A stretch of DNA of 64,000 nt, from the NCBI GenBank assembly GCA_020284085.1, contig JACEVL010000344.1, positions 217,001 through 281,000 on the forward strand, given 5' to 3'. The position numbers and the translations under genes were made by a program. Of the stretch, positions 1 to 12,599 are shown one piece after another. Every line of letters begins with the position of its first letter. Within the stretch, counting starts at the first letter, position 1. The notes below the pieces were generated by a model that had not been told where the DNA came from, made no database searches, and saw nothing but the letters and a program-made list of their open reading frames with translations. Source of the DNA: Aporrectodea caliginosa. Its lineage: Eukaryota; Annelida; Clitellata; Crassiclitellata; Lumbricidae.

Positions 1-1240
1 TGCTCATTATTCCAACAACACTTAATAAGGCTTGCCTAAGTTGCCTTGTGCCTAAATTCTTTGAAAAGCCTGTTTATCTACCAACATTGGCTCCATTTTA
101 ATTACTCAATTAGCAGATTAAATGTAAGGAGTGTTACGGCAAGATCACACCTCAATACAAGTGATAGACACTTTAGCAAACAGCTGTTAAATACTGAACG
201 CTATACGCAGAGATAACACTCCAACCAATATCTAATTTAAGTCCGCTTATAAGACACTGCGCCCAAATCGTTATTTCAGCTTGATAACGTGACAATCACT
301 TCAGCAAACACCCACAAACTACAGAACGTTAGTTTTCTTCCTTTCTTTACGGTGTTCTTCATATCAGCAGTTCCAGGTCACCGTAGCCGCGCTTCATCTT
401 TCTATCTTTAATCCCTCGAACGCGTTGGGCCAAAATCGTCCACTCACGCAGAATTCTTTAATCGAATCCTTGATCATCAGTTTCTTTCGTGATCCGAGGA
501 CATTCGCAATATCACCGCGTTTGTCACAAAATATACCTATATTTACAACTTTCCTTCCTCTTCCAGTTTCCTACTTTGCCCATGTTCATTCTTGTCAAAT
601 TTACTGAAATCTAGTTGACCTTCAATTTTCTCACCGGAATCCACAAGAGTGCTTGAGCCTTAACTTCTTCGCTTCTAGTTGACCTTCCATTTGCGCTTTC
701 ATGTTTATAGGTTTGCCCTTTAAAGTATTACCATCAGTTTTTCACTTGACTCACATTATCTAAGTTCGATCAATCTGTACCCACAGTCTACTTTTATTGC
801 ATTTTAGGTCCGTTTCATTCAAGTATAGTTTTTGACAGTGTTTTCCTTCAGAATATCTACTACTTTCAGCTTAGGAATTGGCTTTTCTTCGGGATTAACA
901 GCAGTATCTGTAGCGCTAAAATCTCTAATATGAGATTTCATGCAATCATTTATTATGTGTAGGCCCTATATTTGATTAGCACCTTCAACAGCTTAGGGAT
1001 TTTGACACTAAATGATAACTGCTCTGTGCTTAACAACAGTTACATCGTTTAGACAAGTGCAGAGAGCGCCTGGAGAAGCGCAATATAAAGTCCCTTAATA
1101 AATAACTTTCGCATAATAATGCCTCTTTGGAACGATTATTTTATTACATAAAGATTTATAAAGCGCAAGCTAGTAATATAACTCAATACGCCACCACATA
1201 ATTATAGGCACTATTATTAACTCGGCTTAGTCTGATGACG
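1..1240. other. Non-coding AT-rich stretch
   Basis: No exon, RNA gene or repeat was recognised. Open frames are short and carry no family signature. Confidence 0.5.
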
Positions 1241-1254
1241 AACACAGCCAATAA

Positions 1255-1400
1255 GTAGGTCTACTTTAATTTCTTCCTGAAGCTTTTCATAGAAAGTGCC
1301 GGGACACTGAGATCGATGGGCAGCACATTCCAAACCATTGAACAGATACATCGAATTTTCTTCTAAGCAAGGCAGTGGCCTTTCCGGACTATACTAAGTT
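1255..1400 (-). mobile_element. LINE RT C-terminal fragment (degenerate)
   Basis: Read on the minus strand with one frame change, this resembles the last residues of a non-LTR retrotransposon polymerase protein. A W-N-x-L-P block (WNVLPIDLSVPALSMKSF) is followed by K/R-rich residues and a stop. The match is short and rests on the conserved WN-LP spacing only. Confidence 0.4.
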
Positions 1401-1404
1401 GTAT

Positions 1405-3200
1405 CTCTTTCCTGAACACAATCTAGACACACCATGAGCTGAAGACGCTGGCACACAGTCTATTAAGTACGGTGGCGCAATGTGGTAATCGAGTTGACGG
1501 ACCTCAGCCCGGTACAAAACCATGCACAATATGAAGCTGAACAACGTTAAACACATTTAAATATTTCAAAGAGTTCAATAGTAAATACAGGAAGAGTTAG
1601 GTTAGGATAATTGGAATTAATACAGACTTGGAAAATATTAGGTTTATTAGCCCATTGCTTTATTAATTTTTTACTGTCGAAACTGGAATGAAAACAATAA
1701 TTGCGTTGTGAATCAGCCAAGGGACGGCTGTGGAGTGTGGATGGAGGGGCTAAGAAATCAATCTGTTTATGACCCCAAGAAATTATTCCAAAGGTGATCG
1801 TCTGCGTTGCTCTGCTGAGCGGAAAGACCTTAAAGCAGGACACAAAGAGGATTACACATCAACGGACCTGGCAGTCTGAAGTTGTCGTTACAAACCATTA
1901 GGAAATATTCCGAAGCTATTTTGGATGATTTGCAACCACTGCTACTAGTGCAGGGAAAATATAGCGTAAAACTATAATGCAAGACAATTAAATTTTTTTT
2001 ATTTGATCATGATACGAAATTTATTAAGTTATGCAAGAGGTAACACAACAACATGCGGCAATTTGCATAATAAAATATTTGATTTAAGGAAAAGCCAAAT
2101 ATAATATACGTTGAGCAAAATATGACTATTCAGTATTATAAAGGTTTGTTTTTGAATAGCAAGCAAAAGAGCTAGTCCATAGATCAAAACAGCCCACAGG
2201 AAGAGACTAAAGTTAATACTGCAGGCAAAGGTTTATTAAAATACTTAAATGAGTAAATGAAATTGGGACTCGTAAATTTACTTAAATCACTTACATCAAT
2301 TGCAGTTTTAGTGACTTGATTGTACAGTCGATGTGGTTTGCGCAGTTACAGCTTTTATAAAGTCATTTAAGCGTAATGTAAAAGTAACTATACACAATTA
2401 TCACAGCGAAAAAGCTTGAAACGCATTTTAGATATCAGTCAAACATTCAGACACTTGTTAGAACAAACTAGAAATCGAACCGCCGTCTCGCAGGCGATTT
2501 AGCCTACATATTGCACAACATGGTCAAATGAATAAATGAGTTGACAAGGAAGTATATTGATTAAACAGAATAATTAGACAATATGAAGAGAATTTGATAA
2601 AGATCCAATCAGCCAGCGAGCTAAAACAAAATGGTTATAAAATCATAAGAAATAATTATAACCAAATTACAACAGAATAGAATCTAGATTATGTTTGTTT
2701 ATAGTATGTGTATTTCTCTAAATGTCTTTATCTACCTACTACAATACTACTTAATACCAACAAAGTTGTCGTATAGATACCCATTCCCTCCATAGATATA
2801 CATGTGCATAAAAGCCTGTTTAATTGTTTATGTATATACATATATGCCTGTGTGTATATGCATATAATGTATGGAAATAAGTGTATATTATGTGTGTATA
2901 ATATGTACATAGGTGTTCCAGGAGTACTTTCCTTGTGCTTGTCTGCTTGTTTTGTTTTGTTTCATATAGAAAAAACAATTTGAAATGCCCGAACGGACAG
3001 ACATCAAACTCAACGCCGATACCCTGACCGTTCAATATAATTGCCAGTTATAGTCGAAACACCAGAAGAACACGCGGCCTATTACACAAAATTTAATGAA
3101 TACATGAAAAAGCACAAAAAGATACGCTGGCTCAGACGTCGCCCCTAAAATCAAGGTCTGCACATAGGGGACTTGAGTAGGTTGTTCGGCATTAATCTTT
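1405..3200. other. Non-coding stretch
   Basis: AT-rich DNA with TA/TG-rich low complexity around 2,700-2,910 (tatatgcctgtgtgtatatg type). A tRNA B-box-like ggttcgatttc occurs on the minus strand near 2,475 but has no supporting context. No exon was recognised. Confidence 0.45.
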
Positions 3201-3210
3201 TGTACTCTAT

Positions 3211-3342
3211 GCGATAAAGGAGGACTGTGGAGAAATGGGCTGGTCGGTACAGGAGGCTATGCACCGGGCATACAACAGAGAGGGATGGAGGTCTTCCATA
3301 AACGAGCGGCTTATGCGTGCGGGAGCATCGCCAAGGCCATAA
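3211..3342 (+). mobile_element. LINE ORF2 C-terminal fragment
   Basis: A 43-codon open stretch ends in a stop and has the pattern W-S-V-Q-E-A-x3-A-x-x-R-E-x-W-R followed by GASPRP. This A-x-x-R-x-x-W-R ending is typical of the last residues of LINE ORF2 proteins. No upstream RT part remains. The short length keeps confidence low. Confidence 0.4.
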
Positions 3343-3790
3343 GTCAGTAAGTCACTCTATGCGTACATAAACAATAGAATAGCAATAATAGACAATGTAA
3401 TAAGCTTGACTATTTCGCTGAGTTTTTGGCGTACGTCTTTATTCCTGAGTAAAGTCATTGAGCTTTTTGGGTATTCGCTGTTTGGCAGCTTTTAACTGCA
3501 CATCAAATCTCCTTGGGACGGTTTGTGTAAATCTTTTTCCTTCCTGAGTTGAGCTGTCAATGCTCTTTAAGGGTATTTGTTGTTCGGCAACATTCGATTG
3601 CCCGTCAACTACCCCTAGGTAAATCCCTATAGACCTAAGCATCCTACAACATAAATGTAACATATTTATAACTGGTTCTTTTTCCTCATCATATTGATGA
3701 GGTTCTGATGATGATGATTTCAAAGAGTATGTATGCAATGTCATATAAGTATACGTACGCACGTACGTGTGAATAAAAATACCAGCTTCT
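3343..3790. other. Non-coding stretch
   Basis: Short minus-strand frames only; nothing recognised. Confidence 0.4.
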
Positions 3791-3794
3791 GCGT

Positions 3795-3860
3795 GTGTGA
3801 CACAGTTGCCAATTGGTTAGAGTTGTAACGCGCAGAATACAGGTTCGAGACTTTCCGAAG
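3795..3860 (+). mobile_element. tRNA-derived SINE head (fragment)
   Basis: The segment has an A-box-like ttggttagag and, about 30 bases on, a B-box-like ggttcgagac. This is the usual internal pol III promoter layout of a tRNA-derived SINE. It lies just upstream of a hAT insertion. Confidence 0.4.
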
Positions 3861-3986
3861 ATGGTTAACGTGTAGCGTTTTTAAGCAAAGCCACTCACAA
3901 TTGCTCATCACCATCAATTCATTACCAATTGACATTTAATAAATGCAGAAATAATATATGTACGACATTGTTTGCACATGTTTCAT

Positions 3987-3994
3987 GTAGGTAT
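3987..3994. repeat. 8-bp target-site duplication (left)
   Basis: GTAGGTAT is repeated exactly at 5,164-5,171 and brackets the hAT-like element. Confidence 0.85.
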
Positions 3995-5163
<1,169 letters not shown>

Positions 5164-5171
5164 GTAGGTAT
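5164..5171. repeat. 8-bp target-site duplication (right)
   Basis: GTAGGTAT, partner of the copy at 3,987-3,994. Confidence 0.85.
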
Positions 5172-6560
5172 GTTTGTTTGTTAGTGTGTATTTATGTATG
5201 TATAACGAAATTGACGAAAACTGACGAATATAAAAATTTGCCAACGAATGTTAAGTGAAGTAGTCTCAAGTAGAAGCTGAGATATTGACGAAGTCCTATT
5301 CCGTCGGCCGTCTTGAAAAATGGCTGCCAATTTCGTGTAGATAAGTGTTTGCAATTAGTGCCATTGGAATCCTTGCTCCTAAATATGTATGTTTAGATAC
5401 CAATATCACGATTCTAAGTTAAGGAGAAGCTGAGATATGGAACAATATGACATTGTATTGTGGGCCATTTTGTAAAATGGCTGCCATATCCGTTAGAGGG
5501 CCGTGAAAATTTATGTCCCGGGTTTTTTGGACTCGTCTACCCATGTACTATCTGGAACCAAAGGGGCGCATTGGTTGCCAGATGTGAAATATTTTTTCAG
5601 CTCCCGTACCCCACTATCTGGATGCAACAGTAAGTAAGAAAAATAATATTAAACTCTATGCAAGCCATAATCGGCAGGTGGTATAGGAGCTCAGTCATAC
5701 AAAAGGGCCGTTTTAAGGTCATCGTATATAGGCCCTAGGCACTCTTGTAATCGTAGTCCCAACTGCCAGCTCTGCATTAAAGGTAAAATAATATTTACGC
5801 ATTCACTTTTTTTATTTCATCATGATTTCACGAACACAACCAGTTTTGATTTTAAATCTCAATTTACATTTTGTAATGTTGATTATTTAATATCTTGGAT
5901 ATATTTACTAAGGTCTAATGCAATAATTCCTGTTTTAGTTTTACTATCTTTTGTCTCTTTAGTCTTTACAAAATGGCAACTGCTTTATAATTGTAGGCTA
6001 CATGTATATGTAAGCCTAAATATTCACGGGACTCATGACTTTAAAAGTTTTTTAATTAATAGTTTTAAGTTTAAATATGCTAAATGTCTGATGGATACAA
6101 GAGAAAATGCGAGTCTGGATTTGAGAAGCGAAAGAAAAAGGAAGAGAACGCATAATTTTATGACCTTAACAAGATGAAAGGGTTCTCTGCTCAAATTTAT
6201 GAACATAGATACTAATTGCTTTAAATGGCACTTCACTCACTTCCTCTGTCATTACAGACTCATCTCAAGGAATATTTTCTTTCCTTGCAATACTTTCAAT
6301 TGAAAACGAGTTAATGCGGGAAATGACATTTGAAGACGTTCTATAGTAAAAAGCCGTAAAGTTCACATAATGTAGGCGGTTGCACAGCTTAACCTAGCTT
6401 TAAGTTAATATCCTAAAGTTAAAGGGTTTAAGTACAATTAAAAAAATTATTAAATCAGAATTTGAAATCTACTTTTTTTAATTTCCTCGTCAAATTTAAT
6501 CTTTAAAATTATTGTTTCAATATCTTATTTTAAGACTTTCGTAGGCCCCTAAAAGGTTCG
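5172..6560. other. Non-coding, with a degenerate two-unit repeat
   Basis: Two diverged units at about 5,270-5,345 and 5,405-5,490 share aagctgagatat and later aaaatggctgcc. The rest is AT-rich with no recognised exon. Confidence 0.45.
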
Positions 6561-6562
6561 TA

Positions 6563-7120
6563 GGGGTCATCCATTAATTATACCAACAAAATTGGGGAGG
6601 GAGGGGTTTGGAAAAGTTTGATAGTTGTTCACATGGGGGAGGGGTTTCAATACAAATAGACGTCAACAATTTTTTTGCAGTGAACCAGCACAGACCACTC
6701 AGAATGGCAGCTAAAACATAATAATATGGCTAAGCGCATTTGAGTTCGCATCCTAATCCGATATTAATAGCGGATTTCATGGCGCAATGGTCCATGTCTG
6801 CTAATTATGGCATAGCATATTAACAGCAGATTTCACCAGCAATTCGTTATCTCGTATCTAAATCAGAGACAAAATCATTCTCAGTTTGAAAAAGCGGTTT
6901 ATCATCAAATTGTTTCTGCAGCTACACATGTACTGACATGTACTCACATGTGTTCACATGTACTCACGTGTACTGAACCATTTTGGTTTTTAACGGGTGG
7001 GGGAGTGCTCGGACAATTGACATTATTTTATTATGGGTTCCTGAATGTTCGACAGATGTTGACAAGGGGGAGGGAGTCCAAAACTGCCTAAAAAATTTGA
7101 CATAATTAATGGACGACCCC
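6563..7120. mobile_element. TIR element (MITE-like)
   Basis: The ends are inverted: GGGGTCATCCATTAATTAT on the left pairs with a right end whose reverse complement begins GGGGTCGTCCATTAATTAT, about 19 of 22 bases overall. G-rich gggaggg tracts follow inside both ends. No clear target duplication or coding sequence was seen. A 10-bp tandem array (acatgtactc) lies inside. Confidence 0.6.
6924..6975. repeat. 10-bp tandem array ACATGTACTC
   Basis: Five imperfect units of acatgtactc inside the TIR element. Confidence 0.75.
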
Positions 7121-7374
7121 AGGCCATAGGCACAATGCTTACCTTTCCTAATGGATAATACGGCCTTGTCATGAAATTCGAGATAATATGTGAAAAGGCG
7201 GCTAATCTGGCGGGCAGCTGCATTTAACACCGATTGAAGAGGGGGACAGACAGGATTTCGGAGGATCAACAAGCAGACATTATTTTACAGTTAGCAATGC
7301 GTGAGCAAATGAAAGCGTGCACCGTGAAAGAAAATTCGAGGAATGGACAGATCGCCTGATAACTCGAAGACGTC

Positions 7375-7600
7375 TCAGAAAATAAAAACTGGACCAAAAT
7401 AGATTAGAAAGGTGATCACCAAACGAAAAAGCTCTGTCGAGAGTAACACCCAGATCACGGCCACTGGTCGAGAAGGTGAACAGAGGAAACTGCTGAGAAA
7501 GTTTAGCATGGAAGTTTTTAGAAGTTGCTGGTGAGTGTCAAACCAGATGAACTGAGTCTGCATGGATGGATGCATTTGTATGTAGGCTATGTATTTGGAC
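7375..7600 (-). mobile_element. LINE RT fragment
   Basis: The minus-strand frame contains TQFIWFDTHQQL, matching the TQFIWLGTRQQL segment of the better preserved LINE at 33.2-34.0 kb. Similar codons follow for about 60 residues. It is 5'- and 3'-truncated. Confidence 0.7.
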
Positions 7601-7604
7601 ACTT

Positions 7605-7655
7605 ATTATAACGCGTTTTGGTAGGGTTTACGTCCAAACGCGCTGCCCTCATGAG
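7605..7655 (-). mobile_element. Retroposon 3' tail with hairpin
   Basis: On the minus strand a CGCGTTTGG / CCAAAACGCG stem is followed by TTATAATAAGTGTCC. This is the same layout as the GCGCC stem and gcgctata tails elsewhere in the window, so it is probably the 3' end of a retroposon. Confidence 0.4.
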
Positions 7656-8870
7656 TCTTATTGGCGAGAATAGTTATTTAAGAGCAGCAAAGAATGCTGG
7701 CAAAGAATGCTCTTATAACTGACAAAGGCACCACTGTCGTAAACTCTCGCACACATCTAGAGTCAAAATGAACGGAATTCCATCTAGATTTGACAGTTGA
7801 CTCCATTTTGGACTCTCCTTATCCAAGTTGCGTTAAGGTTAAGGAGTGACGACAACAGAATGATATATGTAGCAATACCTGACAGGATAGGCAGTTGTCA
7901 GTAGCGGGTCGCCGGGCGGTCTAGTAGAACCCCTCCGTAAAGGAGCGGCGACGTCATTCCAAAAGAATCGGCCTCACATTGCATACCTGAATCCGAGATT
8001 TTCATCTCGCACACGACATATGAAAATCCAGGACAAGACGCTGTTCAAAACTTGAATCAGTCTAGGCCTATCAGTTAAAATCAGCGACAAACTGCCGTTC
8101 AAAACCGCATGAAGGAAACGATTAAATATGTAACAGATGAAGGAGGATGAAGAAAGGAAGTCAAGGAGGCTACAAGACTACATTTCCTAATCACAAACCG
8201 CTTTGGTAGTGAAGCTCACTGTCAAGAGCGACCTGATTTAAACCAAGAAACTGGTGCCTGTTGCCTTAATTCTCTAAACCTCGTAACCAGAGGGCCTGAA
8301 ATTTACAATATATTCTGAATGAAACAGGTGTAGGCCTATCTGTAATGTTATATGTTAATTATTAGATAACATTACCTGATGATATTGTCTTTGTAAAGCC
8401 AATGAAGAATACGAGCAGTGAAGACGATTAATATCGTCAGAAGTAATGCTTGGACAACAATGATTACGATATCTGCAACAAAAGAATACTGAATTGCTAA
8501 ACAAATTGAAAACAACAACTTTAAATTTAGCAGATTAATTTTCTACTAATGAATTCAGGCTGAAAAAGTTCAAGAAGGACGAGAGAAACGTCGAATAACC
8601 GGACATCTTCGCCTAAAAACCAGAGCCGTTGTACCAAATCTGTGAACAGCTTCAGCAACAAATCTGATCGAGTTATCCTGTGATTTGTATTGAAATTGAC
8701 TGGTTACGGCAATCTACCACTTAAATGAAACCCTTATTTTATAAGTTCCACGGAAACCTTACTCGTCTGAACAACCGTAAGAACTGCAACAACAAAATGA
8801 CAGATGCTGATAGCAAAGTACGTAGAAACGCTGCGATATTCTCCAGAGACGAAGCACAGGAAAACTTCTA
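7656..8870. other. Non-coding stretch
   Basis: No exon or repeat family recognised. Confidence 0.45.
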
Positions 8871-8872
8871 CT

Positions 8873-8932
8873 TGGATGATCTTCGGATATTGACCTGATT
8901 GCTGCTTCATTTTGGTGCGCCATCAGTTGTCG
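8873..8932 (+). mobile_element. LINE-X 3' tail, left half
   Basis: gatcttcggatattgacctg and the following gcgccatcag match the 3' tail of the LINE family also seen at 22.4, 28.6, 38.0 (minus) and 57.5 kb. The tail is interrupted by the TIR element at 8,933 and resumes near 9,998 as cgccttgtacattag. Confidence 0.6.
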
Positions 8933-9991
8933 CAGTGGCGGCGCGTGGGGAGTTCAAGGGGTGCGGTCGCACCGGGCGGCCGCTTCAGAGGGGCGGCACT
9001 TTGGCTACCAGGAATATTTTTCGGCGAGTCATTTATTGATTTGTGAGGTATAACCGTATAAGAGACCTTACGTTACGTAACTTCGTACTCGGAATGATTT
9101 AAATTTATTTCAACTTTCAAGTTTCAACTTTCAAGTAAAAAAATACGTAAATTGCTAGTGCTAATTGCACAGAATACAGTGATACTATTGTAATAACAGT
9201 GATAATAATAAGACGATTGTTATAGCGTTGTAGCTCTCTACATGAGTTCAAAAAGTTAATGGCAGTCATCAAGTTGCTTAAAAAGATAAGTCTTGAAATA
9301 TCTCCAGAGATGGTGCATTCTTCACGTAGTCTGGAAGACTGTTCCACGCAGTGGGTCCTGAGACAGAGAATGAAAAGTCGCCAAACCTCGTAGCAGACGC
9401 CGGGACTTCTAAGAGATTTTTCGAGGAGAATCGTTTTCGGTTGTCTGCTGCCCTAAATACCCTAATGCAAGTGACTGGAATAGTTGTCGATAATTGTCTT
9501 CAAATATAGTGCTTGAAAGAAAAATTATAATTGTGAGATCATACAATGTTGTGTATTTGTGTTGTACTGCTTCTCAAGTTGTCAGATTACTGGAATATAA
9601 TGTAGAAAATTTGAATTAAGATCTGAATTCTTCTGGGTGCCAGGCACACACTGAACTTTTTCTCTGGGTGCATTGGCACCCAATGCTCCCAAAGAGTCGG
9701 CGCCTATGCGGTCTTGCTCTCAGAGCACGAGGCCATGTAGTTTTGGTCTTGTGTACAACACTTAAAGAGTGGCTTGACTATTGCGTGCTTCCATTTGGAC
9801 GAGAAACGGCGGACGGCGAAGGCATGGATGCTACTGTACTATAGGCTACTAATGGCTTAGGCTGCTACTAACTACTATCATACACAACACAGACAAAATT
9901 TCACTAGACTACTAGACACACCTGCCGCCTAACATGGGGGCGGCACATTGCTGACTCACACCACCTTTGAAAAATCCACTCGCCGCCACTG
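8933..9991. mobile_element. hAT-like non-autonomous element
   Basis: The terminal inverted repeats are CAGTGGCGGCGCGTGG and, at the right end read in reverse complement, CAGTGGCGGCGAGTGG (15 of 16). The start CAGTGGCGG is common among hAT families. It lies inside a LINE tail that resumes on the far side. The flanks agttgtcg and cgttatcg look like a diverged 8-bp duplication if the right flank starts a few bases out. It contains a minus-strand LINE fragment. Confidence 0.65.
9288..9415 (-). mobile_element. LINE RT C-terminal fragment
   Basis: The minus-strand frame reads FSFSVSGPTAWNSLPDYV and continues with KNAPSLEIFQDLSF and a stop. This is the conserved end of jockey/CR1-like RT proteins (GP-x-x-WN-x-LP, then F-x-x-x-L). 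Confidence 0.65.
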
Positions 9992-9999
9992 TCACCGTT

Positions 10000-10490
10000 A
10001 TCGCCTTGTACATTAGAAATTTGCGCCTTAAAAGTTGCAATTTAATCATTATTATTAATAATGATCATACTTATGTCGTGAAATGCAAGCAAGAAATATA
10101 ATGTCACCAGTATGAGAGCGATTTGATTAATAGTATAGACGCTAATAAAACTCACAACACTATCCAAAGCCACAATCAGCAAGCCAATATCTTTGCCACA
10201 CACTTTGCCAGTCTTCGCACTGCTGATTATGGTAAATGTAAATTCCATAAATCCATTCACCTTTTCAGCGACAAAATATTCAATTTGCACAAGAATGGTT
10301 GTTTACTGTTTATTTCCCTTTCTCGTTACAAACGAATGGTTTCACAATTATAGCTCTGAGTAGTACGTGAACTGGGGTTTGAGCACAGCAGATTTAACTT
10401 GGAAAAGATCTAATTGTGCACGGAAGTATTTTGCCCATCACTGATATATTCCCACAATAACACCCGCCTATTCTCAATAAAACTAGCTGG
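10000..10490. other. Non-coding stretch with a hydrophobic minus-strand frame
   Basis: A minus-strand frame at 10,042-10,290 is rich in Ile, Leu and Val and could look like membrane segments. Its possible acceptor does not give phase 1, so it was not joined to the Ig gene upstream. Confidence 0.35.
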
Positions 10491-10494
10491 CGTC

Positions 10495-10683
10495 CTAATT
10501 TGTGAAAAAAATCCTACCTGAAATTCGACAGTCACCCAGTTTATCGATATTTAAAAGAAAACTGCGCACCCATCTTGTTACAGTGAACCATTTATCCACC
10601 TTTTTAAGTTCTGCGTTTAGTTTATTTACCAGATCAGCCAATGAATTGTTGGACATGAACACGTTAATATCGTCTGCGAACAT
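10495..10683 (-). mobile_element. LINE reverse transcriptase fragment with FADD box
   Basis: The minus-strand frame starts with FADDINVFMS, the catalytic F/Y-A-D-D box of a reverse transcriptase. LVNKLNAELKKVDKWF follows, the usual helix after the catalytic strand with its conserved Trp. Only about 60 residues remain. Confidence 0.7.
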
Positions 10684-10849
10684 GATGAATTGAAGAACTG
10701 GTGAAGTGAGATAGATGTTAACATAATAACATAGGCTACATCAGAAATATCACACAACGAATTAATTAAATTACACCACATTACACACATCAGGTCAACT
10801 TACTTTTACATTAGATGGCCATAAAACTTAATCGAAATGACTAAAGGAA

Positions 10850-11985
10850 GAAGGCTCACCCCGAGAGCATGTATGAAGCAGACTTGTATACGAGACATAA
10901 AAGTCGAGACCGAGACCGAGACAGTGTGGTCCGAGACCGAGACGAGACAGTGGGGTTCGAGACCGAGACGAGACACAAGGTCCGAGACAGTTCAGGACAG
11001 TTCAAATTAGTGAAAAGCACACTGGACTCAAATCCCGAAACAATTTTTCCCTCAACTTTTGAAGTCTAATGCCAGGGACAAGTGACTGAAATCAGCCGAT
11101 TACCTGAATAGTATAAACCATAAAGAAATTAAATATTTCAGCCATGGCTGAAATATTCTAAATGATTCTAAAAGTTAAACCAAAAAAATCCATATATTAG
11201 CGACAAAAGTCATATCACTCACCTTGAGAAACTAGATGATGTTCCAAGCGTTTCGCTTATGTTGGCTCTACACAAGCGGCCATTTATTTTGTTTTTTATT
11301 GATTTCAAATTGCGTGAATGCAAATTTTAATATTTCAGGTTCTTGAAGAGACATTTTAAGATAATTATTTGCACTGATAGATATTAGAAATTTGAAATAA
11401 AACAATAGCCTAAAGTACAAACTTTAAACTGCTCTTCTCAATATCTGTTAATACCAAAAACATAGCTTTTCTAAAATTCCGGTCTGTTTAATTAGACTCC
11501 ATCCGTTTGGCACAGGACAATTTTATAGCGCGATACTGTCAGAAGTTCAGAACCAAAGAAAGTTTGCGCTATAACTATGAAAACAGCTTCAACAAGAGAA
11601 CACGAGTTTCGCTTCGAGGCAGTTTCCAAAAGTCATGAAATGACCTCGAGACCGAGACCGAGACAGTGGGGTCCGAGACCGAGACAACAAAAAACCTATC
11701 TCGAGACGTCTCGAGACCGAGACAGTGTCTCGAGACAATCCAAGTCTGGTATGAAGTGCTAACGACTTCATTTTCTTAACCTTGGCATATGACGGCGGGT
11801 TGTTGATCCTCTCGCCTTCCGTCTCATCTTCCCACCTGCAGTGTACGACGGTCATTATACTCATTTTAGCCGAGTTCGTTAGGGCGCGCAGGTGGAGCAA
11901 AATTCTGAAACCAAATTTCTGTCCTGGCAGGGATTTGAAGCCCGGTCCCTCAATTGACAGTCCAGCAAGGTAACCACTTCACTGT
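10850..11985 (-). mobile_element. tRNA-derived SINE split by a hAT element
   Basis: On the minus strand from 11,985 there is an A-box-like AGTGGTTACC and a B-box-like GGGCTTCAAATCCC about 30 bases on. A body runs to 11,749 and contains GAAGATGAGACGGAAGGCGA. The body matches a second copy, in opposite orientation, at about 40,260-40,400. It breaks at GTATGAAG, where the 870-bp hAT element is inserted, and resumes at 10,878. Confidence 0.6.
10879..11748. mobile_element. Non-autonomous hAT-like element
   Basis: The ends are CAGACTTG...CAAGTCTG, and the 8-bp target GTATGAAG is duplicated at 10,871-10,878 and 11,749-11,756. Both ends carry a GAGACC-type hexamer array (about 10,908-10,990 and 11,640-11,740); the middle is AT-rich and non-coding. 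The SINE copy at 40.26 kb shows the uninterrupted target, which supports the insertion. Confidence 0.88.
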
Positions 11986-12077
11986 TGAAATTACAACAAG
12001 CATTATACATCTGAACTATTCTGTAAGAAACCATGACTTAATAGTATAAATTGCATTATTTGCCTACGTACATGTAC

Positions 12078-12266
12078 GATAGTCAAACCCACGGTTTGTG
12101 GAATTCACTTGCAGGTAGTAATTCGTTCCGTCCAGTGTGTAGTTTGTTTGACAGTAGTATGAACCATCATCGCTCTGGTGCTGTGCGTATGTGCAAGGAG
12201 GATTGCACATCAACGACGAATCTATATCAGGACACTCCTCGGCTGGATGATTCGCCAACGCTGCAA
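12078..12266 (-). CDS. IgSF gene (minus), third exon: short Cys-rich Ig-like segment
   Basis: The 189-nt exon is phase 1 at both ends. The acceptor reads ...tctacaacag and the donor C|gtacatg; another in-phase donor (C|gtgggt) would end it at 12,093. It encodes 63 residues with ECP, LMC and NPPC cysteines, then DDGSYYCQ, the D-x-G-x-Y-x-C motif of an Ig F strand, then NYYLQV as a G strand. Only about 25 residues separate LMC from YYC, too few for a full Ig fold, and no core Trp is seen. It may be a domain with deleted middle strands, or half of a domain split between exons. It follows the 13.5-kb exon in transcription order. No transmembrane or tail exon was found downstream. Confidence 0.55.
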
Positions 12267-12599
12267 CTGTTGTAGAGAACTTCAATATAATAATTGTAGA
12301 TACGTAAGGGAATAACAAACTCAATTAATTTGGGCAGATTTGTGGGATAGGGAGCAGTAGGTTGGTCAAACAAAATGCATTTGGAATGACAATGGGATCA
12401 GAGGTAGACCAAACAAAGAAAGGCTGGACGATTTCAGAGGAGACAGATGCGCCCAAGCTGACCTCATTGGTACCGGACAGAACTAGTGGAGATATTATTT
12501 TGGTGAGGTCTGCAATCGAATCCAGTCAACCAACAGGCGATAAGGAAATGGACAAAAGAGAAACCAAATAAGGGAACATAAACAGGTTGTAATACAGAA

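Noticed and set aside
1547..1843. 98-codon minus-strand frame as a gene
   Set aside because: No splice signals, domain or paralogue support; expected by chance at this length.
6563..7120. Assignment of the GGGGTC element to a named superfamily
   Set aside because: Without a target duplication or coding sequence the family cannot be decided by eye.
10042..10290. Possible transmembrane exon of the minus-strand Ig gene
   Set aside because: The usable acceptor gives the wrong phase, and the hydrophobic stretch is longer and less regular than a single membrane helix.
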